Origin: Weissella bombi
GTDB taxonomy: Bacteria > Bacillota > Bacilli > Lactobacillales > Lactobacillaceae
NCBI RefSeq assembly: GCF_900094835.1
Contig: NZ_FMAO01000011.1
Span: 1-61,489, forward strand
Length of the DNA stretch: 61,489 nucleotides
Reading direction: 5' to 3'
Shown: piece after piece, positions 59,101 through 61,489 of the stretch
Position numbering within the stretch: the stretch's first letter is position 1
Layout: each line of letters opens with the position of its first letter
Notes under the pieces: model-generated
The model's database searches: none
What the model saw: only the letters and a program-made list of their open reading frames with translations
What the model was told of the DNA's origin: nothing
Translations under genes and position numbers: made by a program

Positions 59101-60864
59101 CATAATCCGTCCAACTGCTTGAACAATATCTACCTGTGATTTTTTAGGTGACAAGAAAATAACCGCATCCAGCGTGGGAATGTCAATTCCTTCTGTCAAG
59201 AAACGCACATTTGATACAATACGAGCCTCATCTGCTGGTTTATTTGGATTGGCTAACCAGTCTAAAATTTCTCCCTTTTGAAGCGCGTTCATTTGGCCGT
59301 CCGCATGCCGCATTGATAAGTGAACAGACTGTTCATCAACAGCATTGCCAATATATTCATTGACAACTTCTTCAAATTGGTTTGATACCTTTTTAGATTC
59401 TTCGATTGTACGTGTAAATGCTATTGCACGCTCTAAAGGCGCCCCATCATAGGGACTATTCTTCACTGGATTCTTGTATCCATTACGACGCATCATGCCG
59501 TTCCAAATACCAACAATTCGACCAACATCATCAATATTTAAACCATTTTCAGAATCAGCTAACGTTCGTTGCATATCTTTTTGAATAGCTGCCTCATCAA
59601 CAGCTAGAACCATTACTTTGTAATCAGTTAAGATACCATGTGACACGGCTTGACCAAATCCCATACGGAAAAATACTTCCCCATATTTACTTTCATCATC
59701 CATAGAAGACAGTAAGATACTTTTTTCTTTAGCGTTTTTCTTGGCACTTTCACCAAATATCTTTGGCGTTGCTGTTTGATACATGCGCTTAAGTCCCTGA
59801 ACATTATTATTACTGTGAACTTTGGCAAATATACTAGCTTCTTTGGTAGATTCGTGAGCACCAGTGGTTCGATGAGCTTCATCAGAGACTATAAAGTCAA
59901 ATTCTGGCAGTCCCTTTTTCTGTGCCTCACCAATAACATCAATACTCTGATAGGTACTGAAAATAACGACCATATCAGTTAGTTGACCGTTTTCAAAATC
60001 ACGCCAATTTTGCAGTATTTTTTGACTAGATGTTGTCGCTGGATAACCTATATCAGCGGCTTTAATATCTTCATTATCCTCTGTACCACGAGAAGCATCA
60101 CGATCTGATGTCACAGCCATACTTGTCATAGTTAGTTCTGTATCATTGTTCCAACTACGCAATGTTTGCGTTAATAATTGAATACTTGGAACCAAGTATA
60201 GCACTTTAAACGGCTTATCTTGCTCTTTAGCTAGTGCTTCAGAAATTTTTAGGCTAGTAAAGGTTTTACCGGTTCCTGGCGCCATAATCAACTGCCCACG
60301 GTCATGATTTTTAAAATGATTAAGTGCATTCTCTTTAGCCGTCTGTTGGTAATCACGCAATTGTTTTGGCTTTTTAATAGTTACTTTCTCAGGACGTTCA
60401 AAATTAAACTGTGACCAGTCAATTTGAGAGTTACGTAGATCGGACAAGCCAATAATTTCAATACCTTTTTCGTTTTGTTCAATCGTTTCACGAGCATTAC
60501 TATTCCATTCATCGACTGTCGAAATAATCAAACCACGCTGATAGTAGTTTTTTCCTAATTCAGCAACAAATGAATTAATGGCATTCTTACCAACCTTATG
60601 CATATAAAATTTTGCTTGAATTGCTACTAAATCACCATTTTTTTGTTTGGCAACTAAATCTACACCAGTATCTTTTTTAGAGATACCATAACTATCAGGT
60701 ACATCCGATAATAACCAAACATTTTCATACAATGCCTTATAAGTTGGTTCATTTTTTAAATAAGCCAATACGAGCTTTTCAAAAAGTGTGCCGCGCTCAC
60801 GTTGAATATCACCCGCAACTTGATTAATTTGGTTGATTAAATCATTAAAATTCTGTGCATTCAT
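56149..60864 (-). CDS. Type ISP restriction-modification enzyme (LlaGI/LlaBIII-like)
   Basis: 1,571-aa single polypeptide that methylates its site and, when two unmodified head-to-head sites are met, translocates and cleaves. In order: Mrr-like nuclease with D69 and QAK (83-85); SF2 helicase with Walker A MAPGTGKT (194-201), SDEAH (327-331) and motif VI QAVGRIMRK (582-590); a helical coupler; gamma-type adenine methyltransferase with FTP (861-863), DPFTGTGTF (895-903) and NPPY (1011-1014); a C-terminal target-recognition region (about 1100-1571). All motifs look intact. AGGAG lies 6 nt upstream of the ATG. No separate specificity gene is needed. The recognition sequence cannot be read. Confidence 0.93.
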   Translation of the reverse strand: MNAQNFNDLINQINQVAGDIQRERGTLFEKLVLAYLKNEPTYKALYENVWLLSDVPDSYGISKKDTGVDLVAKQKNGDLVAIQAKFYMHKVGKNAINSFVAELGKNYYQRGLIISTVDEWNSNARETIEQNEKGIEIIGLSDLRNSQIDWSQFNFERPEKVTIKKPKQLRDYQQTAKENALNHFKNHDRGQLIMAPGTGKTFTSLKISEALAKEQDKPFKVLYLVPSIQLLTQTLRSWNNDTELTMTSMAVTSDRDASRGTEDNEDIKAADIGYPATTSSQKILQNWRDFENGQLTDMVVIFSTYQSIDVIGEAQKKGLPEFDFIVSDEAHRTTGAHESTKEASIFAKVHSNNNVQGLKRMYQTATPKIFGESAKKNAKEKSILLSSMDDESKYGEVFFRMGFGQAVSHGILTDYKVMVLAVDEAAIQKDMQRTLADSENGLNIDDVGRIVGIWNGMMRRNGYKNPVKNSPYDGAPLERAIAFTRTIEESKKVSNQFEEVVNEYIGNAVDEQSVHLSMRHADGQMNALQKGEILDWLANPNKPADEARIVSNVRFLTEGIDIPTLDAVIFLSPKKSQVDIVQAVGRIMRKAEGKDYGYIILPIVIPTDETPETILDNNKNYETVWQVINALRSVDERFEAMIDKLNMAKPKQLKVIGVGSAPDQMNNQESNIDKDNPVNVQTELNFEWDKFEGAIFGKIVQKVGDRKYLENWSQDVAKIAERQISWIKTKLSNKQDPISLEFKKFVSSLRHNINDSIDENQAAEMLSQHLITKPIFEALFEEYSFVNQNPVSKSMESIVVELEKAGFTKEQENLEPLYESVKMRAEGIEKAEDKQKIIVTLYDKFFKTAFKSTTERLGIVFTPIEVVDFIVHSVDDVLKKHFGKSLASKDVHILDPFTGTGTFIVRILTYLKKQMDAGKITLADITRKFTKELHANEIVLLSYYIAAINIEATFDEINGDEEGYVPFEGIVLTDTFESTEAEDTLDDDYFGTNDKRLKRQQEAPITVIIGNPPYSAKQKNEDGNQIRTVYEKLDTSLQNSWIETSTATNKNNLFDSYIRAMRWSANRISENGIIGFITNNSFIDGNAMDGMRKSLVQEFSDIYILNLKGGIRGKTKEQAVLEGGNVFDIMTGVTIVFLIKTANFTGKGNLHYLDIGSNLNKYQKLEKLKEWKGLSRLESDFQSITPNDKGDWINKRDSNFDELIPLGNKKGQDALFVDYTGGLKTGRDDWSWNFSQSQVEVTMKKSIDYYNQHLGDKDVYDDNVSDISWTSTLKHRFERGESQAWHGDRMYLGMYRPFTKKYVYYAKEWVDRQYQMSKVLPSTTAVNSMISFSNKTGGKRFSTLMVNVLPDVNLFSGGSQNLPKYLYHSVNEDALVEIDEQYSAIRPEVIKNISNLNEEDALYYVYGVFHSPEYAEKYYKDLSKSFPKIPELRYKEKYVEIGHKLANLHLNYENQPNWDGVEVQIYEPNYRVKRMKHPKNGNLDTIIYNESIIIKNIPDRAYKYMVNGKSAIEWIIDQYQVKIDTQSGVMDDPNNFNDDPKYILNLLLSVITVSMRTLELVDELPEFEILE

Positions 60865-61049
60865 TACATTCTCCTACTAAAGTATCACCATTTTTTTTGA
60901 GATGTTCCTTTTATAATTTCTACCATGATTTTTTAAAACAGGATTTCCTTTTTCTATATCCTGTGTTGGTATATTCAACTTTTTTAAATCTTTTATTTCT
61001 GGCCTATATTATGCTAATAGCTTCTATCTTGTATAGTTGAACCTTGCTT

Positions 61050-61275
61050 TTAATCTTTTTGGTTAAAAACATCTTGCCAATAATCATAAAAACTATCAAC
61101 TGTAGCCCTTGAATTATTAGGATAAATACTATACCTTTCATTCTTCTCTGAATCATAACTTTTTCAAAAATTTTTTGTCATATTTTGATTGTCCCTTAAT
61201 AATTTTTTATTACTCTTTTACATAACATCATCAATAATGTTCAAAATACTATAAACATCTTACCATAGTTTAATT
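61050..61275 (-). pseudogene. decayed gene remnant upstream of the Type ISP gene
   Basis: The minus strand shows protein-like stretches in pieces: DVYSILNIIDDVM, stop, KSNKKLLRDNQNMTKNFLKK, then after a one-base shift in an A/T homopolymer SYDSEKNERYSIYPNNSRAT and FYDYWQDVFNQKD, ending at a TAA (61050). The fragments have hydrophilic, alpha-helical composition and stay on one strand. This reads as the C-terminal part of a degraded gene. No family is recognised. Confidence 0.4.
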
Positions 61276-61386
61276 AGCATAGTTTTTAAATGATTCACTA
61301 GAACATCCTAGAAATCTTTCTATACATATATTTATGTAAATTTATTATAGAAAACTTCTAATTTATAATGTTATTCATCCTCCTAC

Positions 61387-61421
61387 AAAAAAACTACCAA
61401 CATCACTGTCAGTAGTCTCAT
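61387..61421 (-). terminator. terminator of the gene entering at the right edge
   Basis: On the minus strand ACTACTGACA / TGTTGGTAGT with a GTGA tetraloop (10 bp, two G-U pairs) then TTTTTTT, 16 nt after the stop codon at 61437. This is probably the original insertion target. Confidence 0.8.
61393..61418. repeat. 26-bp direct repeat, right copy
   Basis: Identical over 26 bp to 55393-55418, inside the terminator of the gene at the right edge. Confidence 0.85.
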
Positions 61422-61436
61422 CAATTTGTATTCTAA

Positions 61437-61489
61437 TTAAGCTTCAGGCTTCAAGATTTTCTTTGAAACAACGTTCAAATCTTCATCTA
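61437..61489 (-). CDS. 3' end of an unidentified gene
   Basis: Only the last 16 codons are present: DEDLNVVSKKILKPEA then TAA. The frame is open to the window edge and a good terminator follows, so a real gene is likely. Too little is visible to name it. Confidence 0.6.
   Translation of the reverse strand, partial: DEDLNVVSKKILKPEA

Larger units (their letters stand above)
55393..61418. other. 6-kb defence island bounded by direct repeats
   Basis: The segment between the two repeat copies holds one intact restriction-modification gene, two decayed genes and long AT-rich gaps. No integrase, transposase or relaxase is visible. The boundaries are duplicated terminators, so insertion left transcription of neighbours insulated. 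Acquisition by integrase-mediated or homologous exchange is inferred from the structure. The mechanism is not shown. Confidence 0.6.

Overview
The window looks like a chromosomal segment of a low-GC Lactobacillales bacterium, most likely Weissella or a close Leuconostocaceae relative. This is inferred from protein character and gene order: PolC-type replicase, the uppS-cdsA-rseP-proS-polC order without dxr, a DUF2969 protein next to mreB, ezrA, a nup-type nucleoside importer, a LacS-type sugar permease with a fused EIIA domain, and catabolite (cre) boxes. No database search was possible. Most genes lie on the minus strand.

Left part (1-20 kb). The left edge cuts into the leader of a minus-strand rRNA operon, with two tandem TTGAC[A/T]-N17-TAATAT promoters and a boxA-like antiterminator. 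Then come polC, a roughly 220-nt gap holding a probable multi-hairpin small RNA, and proS, rseP, cdsA and uppS. These are followed by a HAD phosphatase, a GtrA-like protein, a plus-strand membrane protein, a zinc-type ArsR/CDF pair, hpt-purA, a calcium-type P-ATPase and ezrA.

Middle (20-40 kb). rpsD with a long leader, nagA-nagR with a matching operator, a MacB-like ABC transporter, a HAD phosphatase with pepN, a tRNA-Glu(UUC), proC, rodA, a DUF2969 gene, mreB, divergent murF, a third HAD phosphatase, and a four-gene BMP/nup nucleoside ABC transporter. The substrate-binding protein of that transporter has no lipobox cysteine. Two related structured repeats, one full length and one internally deleted, sit at 28.8 and 23.05 kb.

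Right part (40-55.4 kb). An accessory metabolic block: an AI-2E-family protein, a gluconate permease, an SDR dehydrogenase and an ASCH protein, then alpha-galactosidase plus raffinose/melibiose-type permease. Next are an alcohol dehydrogenase and a haem catalase whose promoter carries a perfect 14-bp inverted repeat. A TetR-controlled ABC-2 exporter and corA close the block. Cre boxes precede the gluconate and galactoside operons.

Right end (55.4-61.4 kb). A 6-kb island is bounded by two identical 26-bp copies of a transcription terminator spaced exactly 6,000 bp apart. It carries one intact gene, a 1,571-aa single-polypeptide Type ISP restriction-modification enzyme (LlaGI/LlaBIII type), a translationally coupled small gene broken by a frameshift and a stop codon, and a second decayed gene remnant. 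The likely ancestral arrangement was the gene entering at 61,437, its terminator, then corA. The island appears to have inserted in that terminator.
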